Notes: generated from the letters alone by a model not told the origin. Positions 18,658 through 27,757 are shown, counted from the stretch's first letter. The stretch is DNA of 64,000 nt from Methylorubrum suomiense (GCF_022179765.1 NZ_BPRE01000011.1:1-64000), one strand, 5' to 3'. Numbers and translations: made by a program.

Positions 18658-18963
18658 TCAACGGGCCCGGCGGGAATCCGTCCGGCCGCCGGAACGGAGG
18701 ACCGCGTCGATCACCGATCGTGTGGATGGGCTGAGCCCGTGGTCGCCGGGAAGGCGGCGCGGATCGGCCCGATCCAGCCGTTCGACTTCGACGGCGCATC
18801 GGCGCAGAGCGTATCCGGCCGCGCCACGCTGCCCCCGCGCCCCGTCGAGTTCGAAACGCAGGCAAACGGCAAGGTCGGCCTTGAGATCGTCGAAGGCCGC
18901 CGCCCGGGCATCCGGGGCAGCGGCGAGACACAGCAGGGCCAGGGCGGCGGCGCGGGTGATCAT
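18658..18963 (-). CDS. Small secreted protein, unknown function
   Basis: The 101-aa product begins with a clear Sec signal peptide (MITRAAALALLCLAAAPDAR, cleavage near AAA). The mature part has two cysteines about 28 residues apart (AVCLRFEL and RRCAVEVERL). The start at 18963 was chosen because the signal begins there; the frame extends upstream to 19089. No family recognised. Confidence 0.55.
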   Translation of the reverse strand: MITRAAALALLCLAAAPDARAAAFDDLKADLAVCLRFELDGARGQRGAAGYALRRCAVEVERLDRADPRRLPGDHGLSPSTRSVIDAVLRSGGRTDSRRAR

Positions 18964-19161
18964 AGCGGGCTCCAGTCGAGATCGGCTGAAGCCGACAACG
19001 CAGCCTTTGACCGATCGTCGCCCGGAGCGCAGCCCATTTGACGGGAGATGGTTTCCGGACAGCTCAGGCGGTGGTGCGCGTCGAACCATCCGATCGCGAG
19101 GACGACCGTCTCGGATCCGAAATCCGGGACGATTCCCTCAGTGTCGGTGCCCCGTTTCGCC

Positions 19162-19656
19162 CTACCGGCTCCAGCGCCCGAGCCGGCGGAGCTTCCACCG
19201 CTCGCCACGGGGGAGTTCGGCGGCCGGAATGTCCTTGCGCTTGCGCAGCAAGGGGGCCGATCGCTCGGTCTCGGGGGCCTCCGGATCGGCGACGGGCGCC
19301 GGGACGGGGGCGGTGACGATGACAGGCTCGACCACGATGGCCCGCTCGGCCTCGGCGGCCACCGGCGCAGTCGCTGCGGGCAATACCTTGCGTGGGCGGC
19401 CACGGGGGCGTCGCGGCGGCACATCCTCGGCCACGAGCGGCGCTGCGGGCTCGATCGCCGGCACTTCCGGCTCGATCAGGTTGGGGAGAACCCGCCGCTT
19501 CTCCGTCATCGGCTCCCGGTTGACCACCGGGGTCGAGAAAACGGTCTGAGCCGCGAGCTCAGGGGGCGCACTCACGCGGGTCGGGATGAATGTCGAGGAT
19601 CGGCGGCCAACCGATTTGACTTCGACGGTGAAGGACCGTCGAGAACTATTGCGCAT
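19162..19656 (-). CDS. AT-hook DNA-binding protein (SyrB-like)
   Basis: The 164-aa protein is basic and largely disordered. Residues about 81-90 read PRRPRGRPRK, containing the RGRP core of an AT-hook that binds the minor groove of AT-rich DNA. An alanine/proline/valine-rich linker follows, then a basic C-terminus (LLRKRKDIP and ERWKLRRLGRWSR). This layout resembles rhizobial SyrB-like small regulators. The ATG at 19656 has GGAAG upstream. No signal peptide is present. Function as a nucleoid or regulatory protein is inferred from the hook alone. Confidence 0.7.
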   Translation of the reverse strand: MRNSSRRSFTVEVKSVGRRSSTFIPTRVSAPPELAAQTVFSTPVVNREPMTEKRRVLPNLIEPEVPAIEPAAPLVAEDVPPRRPRGRPRKVLPAATAPVAAEAERAIVVEPVIVTAPVPAPVADPEAPETERSAPLLRKRKDIPAAELPRGERWKLRRLGRWSR

Positions 19657-19911
19657 GTGGCAAGACTTCCGGGCCGGATCAGTCCGGCCGACACGTTGAT
19701 TATGGAGACGCGGCCTTAACGAAAGACCAAAGGGCTCGGTACGTGTGCGAACGCCCAGTGCATCGGACAAACCGCATCCCGATGTTCGTAGACAGCGAAA
19801 TGCCGTTGACGCAAGGGCCAAACCGCGTCCGACTTGCCATTCCGGCGAGTTCTACGCAGTTTGCGGCCCGTCTTATGACGGCCGCGCCTGTGATGATGTG
19901 GTTGGGAAAAC

Positions 19912-19986
19912 TGGAGCGGGCGAAGGGATTCGAACCCTCGACCCCAACCTTGGCAAGGTTGTGCTCTACCCCTGAGCTACACCCGC
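19912..19986 (-). tRNA. tRNA-Gly(GCC)
   Basis: On the minus strand a full cloverleaf can be drawn: acceptor GCGGGTG/CGCCCGC, D-arm GCTC...GAGC, anticodon stem CAACC/GGTTG with loop TTGCCAA (anticodon GCC) and a T-arm with TTCGAAT. The discriminator base is T and CCA is encoded (minus-strand 3' end at 19912). It reads GGC/GGT glycine codons. Confidence 0.97.
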
Positions 19987-20034
19987 TCTCTTGTTCCGTC
20001 CGGCGCCGCCGTGGCGCTCGCCGTCGGTGGGCGT

Positions 20035-20063
20035 TCTAAACACCATTCCGACGGGCGTTGCAA
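20035..20063 (-). promoter_or_regulatory. Candidate tRNA-Gly promoter
   Basis: On the minus strand TTGCAA (20063-20058), a 17-base spacer and TTTAGA (20040-20035) lie about 50 bases before the tRNA 5' end. The placement suits a dedicated tRNA promoter. Confidence 0.5.
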
Positions 20064-20092
20064 GTGCGACCTTCGCTTTTTCTTGTCGGGGC

Positions 20093-20566
20093 TCACCATT
20101 CTTCCGCGGGGGGACGTCCCGCCCGAATTTCGTCGAGACGTGCCCGGGTCGCCCGGGTCGTTTCCGGCGGCAGGGATTCGAGGGGGAAGAAGGCGCATTC
20201 GGCGATTTCCCGGTCGGGCCGCTTCGGTCCGACCACCGCGAAGGTCGGTGCGACATAGACCGCGATATGGTCGCGCCGGGGCGCCCGTGCGTTGAGGAAG
20301 AAGCCGTGCAGCCGCAGGGGCGCGTCCGGCGGTACGGCGATCCTCGCCTCCTCGCGAAATTCCCGGCGCATGGATTCCGGCGCGCTTTCCCCGGGATCGA
20401 TCGCGCCCCCGGGCAGGTGCCAGCCCCCGACATAGGTGTGACGGACGAGGCAGACCCGGTCCTCCCCGTCGATCGCCACCCCCCGCACACCGAGCGTCAT
20501 GCCGCGGGTGAGGAGGCCGGCGCGCATGAGGAGGCCATACAGCCAGGGACGGTCGAGACTGAGCAT
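20093..20566 (-). CDS. Nudix hydrolase
   Basis: The 157-aa protein has a Nudix fold, which hydrolyses nucleoside diphosphates linked to another group. The Nudix box is GGAIDPGESAPESMRREF followed by REEARI. The metal-binding REFREE core is intact, but the glycine normally found near the end of the box is replaced by arginine. VGGWHLPGG leads into it. Substrate is unknown. It lies 27 bases downstream of the FAH-family gene on the same strand and is probably co-transcribed. Confidence 0.88.
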   Translation of the reverse strand: MLSLDRPWLYGLLMRAGLLTRGMTLGVRGVAIDGEDRVCLVRHTYVGGWHLPGGAIDPGESAPESMRREFREEARIAVPPDAPLRLHGFFLNARAPRRDHIAVYVAPTFAVVGPKRPDREIAECAFFPLESLPPETTRATRARLDEIRAGRPPAEEW

Positions 20567-20593
20567 GATGTGCGACGAGCCCGTTGCGCCCTT

Positions 20594-21289
20594 TCAGGCG
20601 ACTGCGAGGGAAAAGCTTCCGACGCCCTCGATGCGGGCGGTCAGCGTCTGTCCGCGGGCGATCGGCCCGACGCCCGAGGGCGTTCCGGTGAAGATCAGGT
20701 CTCCCGGATGCAGCTCGAAATAGGTCGAGAGCAGAGCCACCTGCTCCGGCACCGACCAAATCATCTCCGAGAGGTCGCCGCGCTGGCGCTCCTCACCGTC
20801 GAGATGCAGCGTGATCGCGCCCGCTTGTGGATGGCCGATATCGCCCGCCGCATGCAGGGGGCCGATCGGCGCGGAAAGATCGGCGGCCTTGCCCATCTCC
20901 CAGGGGCGCGACTGGCGCTTGGCCTCGTCCTGAAGATCGCGCCGGGTCATGTCGAGGCCGACCGCGTAGCCGTAGATATGCGCGCCGGCGATCTCGACCG
21001 GGATGTCCCGCCCGCCGCGGCCCAGCGCCGCCACCAGCTCCACCTCGAAATGGTAGTTCTCGGTGCGCGGCGGGTAGGGATGTTCCGCCCGGCCGCCCTC
21101 GGGCACGACCTGCAGGGTGTCGGCGGGCTTGAGGAAGAAGAACGGCGGATCGCGGTCGTCGGCGCCCATCTCGCGGGCATGGGCGCGGTAATTGCGCCCG
21201 ACGCAGTACACCCGGCGTACCGGGAACAGATCGGTGCTGCCGTGAATCGGCAGGGCGGGACGCGGAGGATTCGGGATCACGGACAGCAT
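20594..21289 (-). CDS. Fumarylacetoacetate hydrolase family protein
   Basis: This 231-aa protein belongs to the FAH family, metal-dependent hydrolases or decarboxylases of beta-diketo acids. Family motifs are YCVGRNYRAHAREMG near 28-42, PPFFFLKPADTL, YHFEVELVAALGRGG with the metal-binding glutamates, and IFTGTPSGVGPI near the C-terminus. Length and motifs resemble fumarylpyruvate hydrolase-like members, but the substrate is not certain. It diverges from the FAD-linked dehydrogenase across 175 bases; both could act on 2-oxo or 2-hydroxy acids, which is inference. Confidence 0.88.
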   Translation of the reverse strand: MLSVIPNPPRPALPIHGSTDLFPVRRVYCVGRNYRAHAREMGADDRDPPFFFLKPADTLQVVPEGGRAEHPYPPRTENYHFEVELVAALGRGGRDIPVEIAGAHIYGYAVGLDMTRRDLQDEAKRQSRPWEMGKAADLSAPIGPLHAAGDIGHPQAGAITLHLDGEERQRGDLSEMIWSVPEQVALLSTYFELHPGDLIFTGTPSGVGPIARGQTLTARIEGVGSFSLAVA

Positions 21290-21464
21290 GGCGTTCGGCG
21301 GCCTCGGGTCGATGTCGTCGCAAGACAGGTATCCCAGGTCTCGCCGCGTTGCACCGCAGGGCGATCACCGCCGAGCGCCTCTCGGATGGAAGCACGGACC
21401 TCCGTGCAAAACCGGTCGCCGCCCCCTATCATCGAGACCCGACCCACCAAGCCCCCTGCCCCCG

Positions 21465-22913
21465 ATGCCCGACACGTCCCCTGCGCGCCTGCTTGCCACC
21501 CTCACGGAGCGGCTCGGCGCGCGTCACGTGCGGACCGATCCGGAGGCGCTGGCGCCGCATCTCGTCGAATCGCGCGGCCTCTATCGCGGTCACGCGCTCG
21601 CGCTCGTGGAGCCCGGTACCACCGAGGAGGTCGCTGCCGTGGTCGCGGCCTGTGCGGAGGCGCGCGTGCCGGTGACGGCGCAGGGCGGCAACACCGGCCT
21701 CGTCGGCGGCGGCGTGCCCTTCGGCGGGATCGTGCTGTCGCTCAACCGTCTCAACCGCCTGCGGGCGGTCGATCCCCTCGGGGCGAGCATGACGGTCGAG
21801 GCCGGTATGATCCTCGCGGAAGTGCAGGCGGCGGCGGAAAAGGCCGGGATGCTGTTTCCCCTCTCCTGGGCGGCGGAGGGGACAGCCCGCATCGGCGGTG
21901 GCATCGCCACCAATGCCGGGGGGCTCGCGGTGCTGGCCTATGGCAATGCCCGCGATCTCGTGCTCGGACTGGAGGTGGTGCTTGCCGATGGTCGGGTCTG
22001 GAACGGGCTGAAGGCCCTTCGCAAGAACAACGCGGGCTACGATCTCAAGCACGCCTTCATCGGATCCGAGGGCACGCTCGGGATCATCACCGCCGCGACC
22101 CTCAAGCTGTTCCCGCGCGTCCTGTCCCGCAGCGTCGGCTTCGTCGGCCTTCCCTCCGCGCGGGCGGCCCTCGCCCTGTTCGAACGGCTGCGGTCCGGGG
22201 CGGATCGGGGGCTCACCGCCTTCGAATACATCCCGCGCTTCGGCCTCGAGATCGTCCTGCGCCACGGCATCGACGTGCGCGCCCCCCTAGAAGGCGAGCA
22301 CGCGGCCTACGCGCTGGTCGAACTGTCATCCCCGCGCCCCGGTGCCGACACCCGCACCGAGCTGGAGGCCTTGCTCGCCGAGGCGATGGAGGCGGGCTTG
22401 GTCGAGGACGCGACCATCGGCGGCAGCGCGGCGCAGGACGCTGCCCTGTGGCGGCTGCGCGAACTCCTGCCCGAAGTGCAGAAGGCGGAGGGCGGCTCGA
22501 TCAAGCACGACGTGTCGCTGCCGCTGTCGCGCCTCGCCGACTTCCTGGAAGAGGCGGAAGCCGCCTGCCGTGCCGCGATGCCGGGATTGCGCCCCTGCCC
22601 GTTCGGGCATTTCGGGGACGGCAACATCCACTTCAACCTCACCCAGCCCGTCGGCATGGACAAAGCCGCGTTCCTCGCCGCCTGGGCTCGCTTCAACGAC
22701 ATCGTCCACGGGATCGTCGAGCGGATGGACGGCTCGATCGCCGCGGAGCACGGGGTGGGCCTCATCAAGCGCGACGAACTCGCCCGCACCGCCGATCCCG
22801 TCGGTCTCGACCTGATGCGCCGCCTCAAGGCGGCCCTGGATCCGCACGATCTGCTCAACCCCGGCAAGGTCGTCGCCCTCTCCGCCGATCCGCCCCCGGC
22901 CCTGCCGGTCTGA
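21465..22913 (+). CDS. FAD-binding oxidoreductase (D-2-hydroxyacid dehydrogenase, GlcD-like)
   Basis: The 482-aa flavoprotein has the VAO/PCMH fold. The FAD domain contains PVTAQGGNTGLVGGGVPF near 65-82, then ARIGGGIATNAGGLAVLAYG and IGSEGTLGIITAATLKLFP. The C-terminal substrate domain ends with CPFGHFGDGNIHFN, whose histidines are usual metal ligands, and AAEHGVGLIKRDEL. This pattern fits D-2-hydroxyglutarate or D-lactate dehydrogenases. The ATG at 21465 precedes the fold directly; the frame runs upstream without homology. Electron acceptor and exact substrate are not given by sequence. Confidence 0.9.
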   Translation: MPDTSPARLLATLTERLGARHVRTDPEALAPHLVESRGLYRGHALALVEPGTTEEVAAVVAACAEARVPVTAQGGNTGLVGGGVPFGGIVLSLNRLNRLRAVDPLGASMTVEAGMILAEVQAAAEKAGMLFPLSWAAEGTARIGGGIATNAGGLAVLAYGNARDLVLGLEVVLADGRVWNGLKALRKNNAGYDLKHAFIGSEGTLGIITAATLKLFPRVLSRSVGFVGLPSARAALALFERLRSGADRGLTAFEYIPRFGLEIVLRHGIDVRAPLEGEHAAYALVELSSPRPGADTRTELEALLAEAMEAGLVEDATIGGSAAQDAALWRLRELLPEVQKAEGGSIKHDVSLPLSRLADFLEEAEAACRAAMPGLRPCPFGHFGDGNIHFNLTQPVGMDKAAFLAAWARFNDIVHGIVERMDGSIAAEHGVGLIKRDELARTADPVGLDLMRRLKAALDPHDLLNPGKVVALSADPPPALPV

Positions 22914-23315
22914 CTCCGTATTCTTGTCGGCGCGATCGCGCGCACGCGGCGCATTCCGGAACTCATCCGGTTGCCAGCTCGTTATTGTGCGACGCACAAG
23001 AAAACGGCATCATCCTCGCCGAAAGCGCGGGGAATCAGCCTTGTGCACAACCGGAATCGCGTCCCGGATGATGGGATCGTTAACCATTGCGACCCGACAA
23101 TCGCCTGCAATGGCGATGCGTGGCGGACCCCGCCGCCTCGGTTTCGTCGCATGACACTTTTACCCCGCACCCCCATGCTGCGCTGCGATGCTGAGATCCC
23201 ACCGGGACGTACCGCACCGCATCCCGGCCGGCGCGGGAGCGACCCATATGCGGCCCGGGAATCCCGATGTGCCGAACCGGCGATCCGGCCGATAAACGTT
23301 CCGAAGGAGACCGAC
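22914..23315 (+). other. Intergenic region with a perfect palindrome
   Basis: No gene is supported in this 402-base gap. It contains a 15-base palindrome at 22985-22999, a wider inverted repeat CCATTGC...GCAATGG near 23081-23115, and AAGGAG serving the DUF2218 start at 23316. Confidence 0.4.
22985..22999. promoter_or_regulatory. Perfect palindrome TTGTGCG-A-CGCACAA
   Basis: Two 7-base arms flank a single A. The arms are symmetrical enough for a dimeric repressor site. It lies 317 bases before the DUF2218 gene and 71 bases after the FAD oxidoreductase stop, so the target gene is unclear. Confidence 0.35.
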
Positions 23316-23609
23316 ATGCCCACGTCCCAGGCCCGTGTCCCCACTGCGGAAGCGAGCCGCTACCTCAAGCAGCTCTGCCGCCACTGGAGCCACAAGTTTC
23401 CCGTCGAGGCGAGCGACGACCACGGTCGCGTTCCTTTCGGCGAGGACCGGATCTGCACCTTCGAGGCGAGCCCCGATGCCCTGCTGATGCGGGTCGCCAC
23501 GCCGGACCCGGCCGGATTGACGCGGTTGGAGAATGTCGTGTCCGATCATCTCCTGCGCTTTGCCTTCCGGGAGAATCTGGGCGAGATCACGTGGTCGCGC
23601 GCGGCCTGA
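23316..23609 (+). CDS. DUF2218 protein
   Basis: The 97-aa product matches DUF2218: a short N-terminal helix (AEASRYLKQLCRHWSHKFPV), a strand region RVPFGEDRICTFEASPDALLM, and the C-terminal DHLLRFAFRENLGEITW. The family has no established function; members are often found near iron-uptake genes, though none is visible here. AAGGAG lies upstream of the ATG. Full length for the family. Confidence 0.85.
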   Translation: MPTSQARVPTAEASRYLKQLCRHWSHKFPVEASDDHGRVPFGEDRICTFEASPDALLMRVATPDPAGLTRLENVVSDHLLRFAFRENLGEITWSRAA

Positions 23610-23681
23610 GCAGGCCCCGGCCCTCGATCCGACCCTGAACCGGCCGGCGCGCATCGGGACGATCCGCAGGAAGGCTCTTCG

Positions 23682-24944
23682 ATGACCGGCCCCTCCACGC
23701 TTCCGGCCTCCGCCGCTTCGTTCGCGGACCGCCTCGACCGGCTCGCCCAAGTTGCGGTCCGGGTCGGCCTCGGGCTTCGACCCGGCCAGGAACTGGTGAT
23801 GACGGCGCCCCTGGAGGCGGTGGCGCTCGCCCGCGCCATCACCGAGCACGCCTATCGGGCCGGCGCCTCGCTGGTCACCACCTTCTACGCGGACGATGCC
23901 GCGACCCTCGCCCGGTTCAGCCACGCCCCCGACGAAGCCTTCGATCACGCGGCCGGCTGGCTCTATGCGGGCATGGCCGACGCCTATCGCAGCGGCGCCG
24001 CGCGGCTCGCCATTTCGGGCGACGACCCCTCCCTTCTGGCAGGCCAGGACCCGACCAAGGTCGCCCGCGCCAACCGCGCGCGGTCGAGGGCCTACGTGCC
24101 GGCCCTGGAACTGATCGCAGGCTTCTCCACCAATTGGACCATCGTCTCGGCGGCGACCACGCCGTGGGCCCGAACCGTGTTTCCGGACCTGCCCGAGGAC
24201 GAGGCGCTGGCGCGGCTGTGGGACGCGGTCTTCGCCGCCTCTCGTATCGATGGGCCCGACCCGGTCGCCGCGTGGGAAACGCACAATCGGGACCTGCGCG
24301 AGCGCACCGAGCGGCTCAACGGCGCCCGCTTCGCGGCGCTCCGGTTCGTCGGCCCCGGCACCGATCTGACCGTGGGCTTGGCCGACGATCACGAATGGTG
24401 CGGCGGCGCCACCACGGCCAAGAACGGCATCGTCTGCAATGCCAATATTCCGACCGAAGAGGTGTTCACCACGCCTCACCGGATGCGGGTCGACGGGTTT
24501 GTGACGAGCACCAAGCCGCTCTCCTACCAGGGCACCCTGATCGACGGCATTCGCGTCCGGTTCTCCGAGGGCCGTATCGTCGAGGCGACCGCCCGCACCG
24601 GCGCCGACGTGCTCGCCAAGGTGCTGGAAACCGACGAGGGCGCCGCCCGGCTCGGCGAAGTCGCCCTGGTGCCCGCTTCGTCGGCGATCTCCGCGTCCGG
24701 GCTGTTGTTCTACAACACGCTCTACGACGAGAACGCCGCGAGCCACATCGCCCTTGGACAGGCCTACTCGAAATGCTTCCGCAATGGCGGCGAGGGCCTG
24801 AGCGAGGCCGATCTGACCGAGCGCGGGGCCAATCGCAGCCTGATCCATATTGATTGGATGATCGGATCGGCCGAGATCGACGTCGACGGTCTTTCCGAAA
24901 CGGGCGAGGCCGTGCCGGTGATGCGCCGGGGCGAGTGGGTCTAG
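23682..24944 (+). CDS. Aminopeptidase, M29 (thermophilic aminopeptidase T) family
   Basis: The 420-aa metallopeptidase would remove N-terminal residues from peptides in the cytoplasm. The M29 ligands can be seen: NIPTEEVFTTPHRMRVDG (catalytic Glu), LGEVALVP, LFYNTLYDENAASHIALG (His) and LIHIDWMIGS (His, Asp). The N-terminal half (AQVAVRVGLGLRPGQELVM) is typical of the family. Full length with no signal peptide. It stands 72 bases after the DUF2218 gene. Confidence 0.93.
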   Translation: MTGPSTLPASAASFADRLDRLAQVAVRVGLGLRPGQELVMTAPLEAVALARAITEHAYRAGASLVTTFYADDAATLARFSHAPDEAFDHAAGWLYAGMADAYRSGAARLAISGDDPSLLAGQDPTKVARANRARSRAYVPALELIAGFSTNWTIVSAATTPWARTVFPDLPEDEALARLWDAVFAASRIDGPDPVAAWETHNRDLRERTERLNGARFAALRFVGPGTDLTVGLADDHEWCGGATTAKNGIVCNANIPTEEVFTTPHRMRVDGFVTSTKPLSYQGTLIDGIRVRFSEGRIVEATARTGADVLAKVLETDEGAARLGEVALVPASSAISASGLLFYNTLYDENAASHIALGQAYSKCFRNGGEGLSEADLTERGANRSLIHIDWMIGSAEIDVDGLSETGEAVPVMRRGEWV

Positions 24945-25035
24945 GGAATCGTCCCGGTTTCAAGATCCGGGGGATCCCTTCGCTTCCGGCGCCGCATCAG
25001 CTTTTTCCGAAAGCCGTTCGCCACCTTTCGGACCG

Positions 25036-25776
25036 TTACAGCCCTGGGCCCTTGGCGGCCCCGATGATCCGCCCGGCCCGGCTCACGCCGCCCGTCTGCA
25101 GCAGCACGGCGTAACCGTCGGCACCGTTGACGTGGGTGATGGCGCGGGACAGTTCCAGGCGGGTCGCGGCGCCGCTCCACGTGCCGACCCGATGGAAGCC
25201 GCGCACGACATTCGCGTAGACCGCGACGCGGCCCTCGTTGGCGCCGTGCCCGATCGCGACGGGTCGGCTGCGGGCGACGGGTACCAGCCAGATCTCGGCC
25301 GGCCACGCGGTCGCCTGCGCTTCGACATCGATGACGATGCGCTCGTTGCGCTCGCAGACCTTCACCCGCACCGGCAGCGGCCCGGATTCCGCGACGAGAC
25401 GCGACAGCCGCGTGCGGTCGGAGCCGGGGATCAGATCCCGACCGCTCACTACGGCCTGGGGCGTAGCGAGTTGAGGAAGCCGGTTCTGGACGGCATAGGC
25501 CCGCTGACGTTCATCGAATGCGTGGTCGGCGAGGGTGTCCTTCCAGCCGAGATAATCCCAATAGGTCACCGGCACCGTGAGCGAAAGCAGGCCGGGTTCG
25601 CGGCTGAACTCCCCTGTCAGCCGGTCGGCGGGGAGGCAGGCCGAGCAGCCCTGACTGGTGAACATCTCGACCACCGCGCGCACCGGCGGTGCCGTCTCGG
25701 GGCCGGCTATGGCGGGCGGAGCGAGGAGCGCGAGGGACGCCGCCACCGCAAGAACCGCCGCCCGCGCGCCCCGCAT
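25036..25776 (-). CDS. DUF1223 secreted thioredoxin-like protein
   Basis: The 246-aa product has an N-terminal signal sequence (residues about 1-25, ending PPAIAGPE). It then shows the DUF1223 opening VVEMFTSQGCSACLPADRLT, a CxxC pair in a thioredoxin-like context, followed by VTYWDYLGWKDTLADHAF. Family members are exported proteins of unknown role, possibly in periplasmic redox. The ATG at 25776 overlaps the stop of the upstream acyltransferase gene by ATGA, so they are translationally coupled. Confidence 0.87.
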   Translation of the reverse strand: MRGARAAVLAVAASLALLAPPAIAGPETAPPVRAVVEMFTSQGCSACLPADRLTGEFSREPGLLSLTVPVTYWDYLGWKDTLADHAFDERQRAYAVQNRLPQLATPQAVVSGRDLIPGSDRTRLSRLVAESGPLPVRVKVCERNERIVIDVEAQATAWPAEIWLVPVARSRPVAIGHGANEGRVAVYANVVRGFHRVGTWSGAATRLELSRAITHVNGADGYAVLLQTGGVSRAGRIIGAAKGPGL

Positions 25777-26849
25777 CAGCGTCCCCGCGCCCCGTCGAGG
25801 ACGGCCTCGGCGGCACGTCCCGTCACGCTTGGCAGCGCAACCGCCTTCGGCAGCATCGCCGGGCGCCAGCGGCGATGCATCCACAGCCACTGGCCGGGAT
25901 TCTCGCGGACCCAATCTTCCACGACCGACGTCATCGCCTGCATCGCGCCCTGAACGTCGATCAGCCCGTCCGGGCCACGGGGCAGGTCGAGGGCGGGGGT
26001 CAATTCGAGCAGGAAGCGCCCTCCGGCCTTGCGCACCACCCGCACTCCGTGGACCGGGCATTCGTGATGGCGGACGAGCTTCCCGAGTAGGGGATTGACC
26101 AGCACCGGCTGGCCGAAGAAGCGCACCACCACCCCGCGGGTGAAGTGCTGATCGATGAGTTGGCCGAGATGCCCGCCCCGCTCGACCGCGCCCTGCATGG
26201 CGAAGACCGCGCCGGGGCCGGAGGCGGCGAGCCCCCCCATGGTCTTGCGGCGCACCTCCTGCACCAGCTGCGCGGCGGCCGGGTTGTTCGGGGGGCGGAA
26301 CACCGCCGTCGTCTCAAGCCCGAATTTGTGGGCGCAGATCGCCGGCAGCTCCCAATTGGCGAGATGGGCCGAGAAGATCAGTCCCGGCTTGCCGTCGTCG
26401 CGGATCGCGTTGAACTGGTCGATCCCGCGCACCTCCATGCGCTGGGTCGCCGCGTCGTCGGGATCGACGTCGAAGATCCGGTCGAGATGGGCGTATTCCG
26501 CACCGGTGCGGCCGAGATTGTCCCAGGCCCCCAGCGCGATCTCCCGCAGCTGCCGATCGTCGGCCCCCGGATAGGCCATCCGCAGATTGGCCATGGCGGT
26601 CCGGTGCGAGGGCAGGAGCGGGCCGACCGTGCGGGCGATCCATCCGCCGATCGCGCTCGCCCGATCGGTTCCGAGCGCGCGGGCGAGCCAGAACAGGGCT
26701 CGGATCAGGGGAACGGTCGCGAAGCCTGCGCGACGCGGCAGGTTGCGACGGAGGATCAGCGCGAGGCGCAGCACGGTCGGGTCATCGAGGGAAAAACAGG
26801 ACGGGATGGATACCAGCGGGCATGGTTCAACGATACCAGTACCATGCAC
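25776..26849 (-). CDS. LpxL/HtrB-family lipid A acyltransferase
   Basis: This inner-membrane acyltransferase adds a secondary acyl chain to a lipid A precursor. The HX4E catalytic motif is seen in IFSAHLANWELPAI, followed by AVFRPPNNP and an active-site region GQLIDQHFTRGVVVRFFG. The C-terminal WVRENPGQWLWMHRRW is a strong family signature. The 357-aa frame opens with GTG at 26849; no ATG lies near the fold, so the true start is unsure. Which acyl chain it transfers cannot be told. Coupled to the DUF1223 gene downstream. Confidence 0.88.
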   Translation of the reverse strand: MHGTGIVEPCPLVSIPSCFSLDDPTVLRLALILRRNLPRRAGFATVPLIRALFWLARALGTDRASAIGGWIARTVGPLLPSHRTAMANLRMAYPGADDRQLREIALGAWDNLGRTGAEYAHLDRIFDVDPDDAATQRMEVRGIDQFNAIRDDGKPGLIFSAHLANWELPAICAHKFGLETTAVFRPPNNPAAAQLVQEVRRKTMGGLAASGPGAVFAMQGAVERGGHLGQLIDQHFTRGVVVRFFGQPVLVNPLLGKLVRHHECPVHGVRVVRKAGGRFLLELTPALDLPRGPDGLIDVQGAMQAMTSVVEDWVRENPGQWLWMHRRWRPAMLPKAVALPSVTGRAAEAVLDGARGR

Positions 26850-26959
26850 GTGGCACGAGCGAATACGGCATTCTCCATATCGTATTCGGACGCATTGCCA
26901 AGCTGCACGGCTGTCCGCTTGCCGATTCCTCCCGGCGCGCCCTGTGCTGAAAGCAGGAA

Positions 26960-26989
26960 AGCCGCCGACCCGTTCCCGGATCGGCGGCT
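26960..26989 (-). terminator. Terminator downstream of phaB
   Basis: On the minus strand AGCCGCCGA and TCGGCGGCT form a nine-base-pair stem that runs into TTTCCTGCTTTC. It lies 40 bases past the phaB stop and is well placed to end the phaB transcript. Confidence 0.6.
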
Positions 26990-27028
26990 ATCGCTCGCGG
27001 TATCGTGTTTTAGGCGATCGGGCGCCGA

Positions 27029-27757
27029 TCAGACGAAGTGCTGACCGCCATTGATCGTGAGGGTCGAGCCGGTCACGAAGCCGGCCTCGTCGCTGGCGAG
27101 GTATTCGACCGCGTGGGCGATCTCGTCGGCCTCACCGAGGCGGCCCGTGGGGATCGTCGAGATGATCTTGTTGCGGATGTCCTCCGGCACCGCCATCACC
27201 ATTTCGGTGGCGATGTAGCCCGGCGCCACCACGTTCACGGTGATGCCCTTCGAGGCGCTCTCCTGTGCCAGGGCCTTGGCGAAGCCGATCACGCCGGACT
27301 TGGCGGCGGAGTAGTTGGTCTGGCCGGCCTGGCCCTTCTGGCCGTTGATCGACGAGATGATGATGATGCGGCCGAAATTGCGCGCGCGCATGCCGTCGAT
27401 CAGCGGACGGGTGCAGGTGAACATCGAGTCGAGGTTGGTCTTGATGACCGCCTGCCACTTCTCGAACGTCATCTTGTGGAAGGCGCCGTCGCGGGTGATG
27501 CCGGCGTTGTTGACCAGGATGTCGATCGGTCCGAGCTCGGCCTCGATCGCCTTGATGCCGGCCTCGCAGCTGGCGAGATCGCCGACATCGAACTTGAACA
27601 CCGGGATGCCGGTCTCGGCCTTGAAGGCGTTGGCCGCCTCGTCATTGCCGCCGTAATTGGCCGCGACCTTGTAGCCCTTGTCCTTGAGACGCTTGGAAAT
27701 GGCGGCGCCGATGCCGCGCGTTCCACCCGTGACGAGGGCGACGCGTTCTTGAGCCAT
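27029..27757 (-). CDS. phaB: Acetoacetyl-CoA reductase
   Basis: PhaB reduces acetoacetyl-CoA to (R)-3-hydroxybutyryl-CoA with NADPH for polyhydroxybutyrate synthesis; the same product enters the ethylmalonyl-CoA pathway. The 242-aa short-chain dehydrogenase has the cofactor loop TGGTRGIGAAI near 11-21, NNAGITRDGAFHKM, and the catalytic YSAAKSG with an upstream IISSINGQKGQ serine. PhaB-specific features include APGYIATEMV and the terminal ingredient TLTINGGQHFV. It lies 181 bases after phaA on the same strand, and a GC hairpin in the gap suggests it may have its own promoter. Confidence 0.96.
   Translation of the reverse strand: MAQERVALVTGGTRGIGAAISKRLKDKGYKVAANYGGNDEAANAFKAETGIPVFKFDVGDLASCEAGIKAIEAELGPIDILVNNAGITRDGAFHKMTFEKWQAVIKTNLDSMFTCTRPLIDGMRARNFGRIIIISSINGQKGQAGQTNYSAAKSGVIGFAKALAQESASKGITVNVVAPGYIATEMVMAVPEDIRNKIISTIPTGRLGEADEIAHAVEYLASDEAGFVTGSTLTINGGQHFV

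Noticed and set aside
19991..23071. 1026-codon plus-strand frame across the Nudix, FAH and FAD genes
   Set aside because: It crosses three recognised genes in other frames or strands and has no family signature; long stop-free frames are expected at this GC content.
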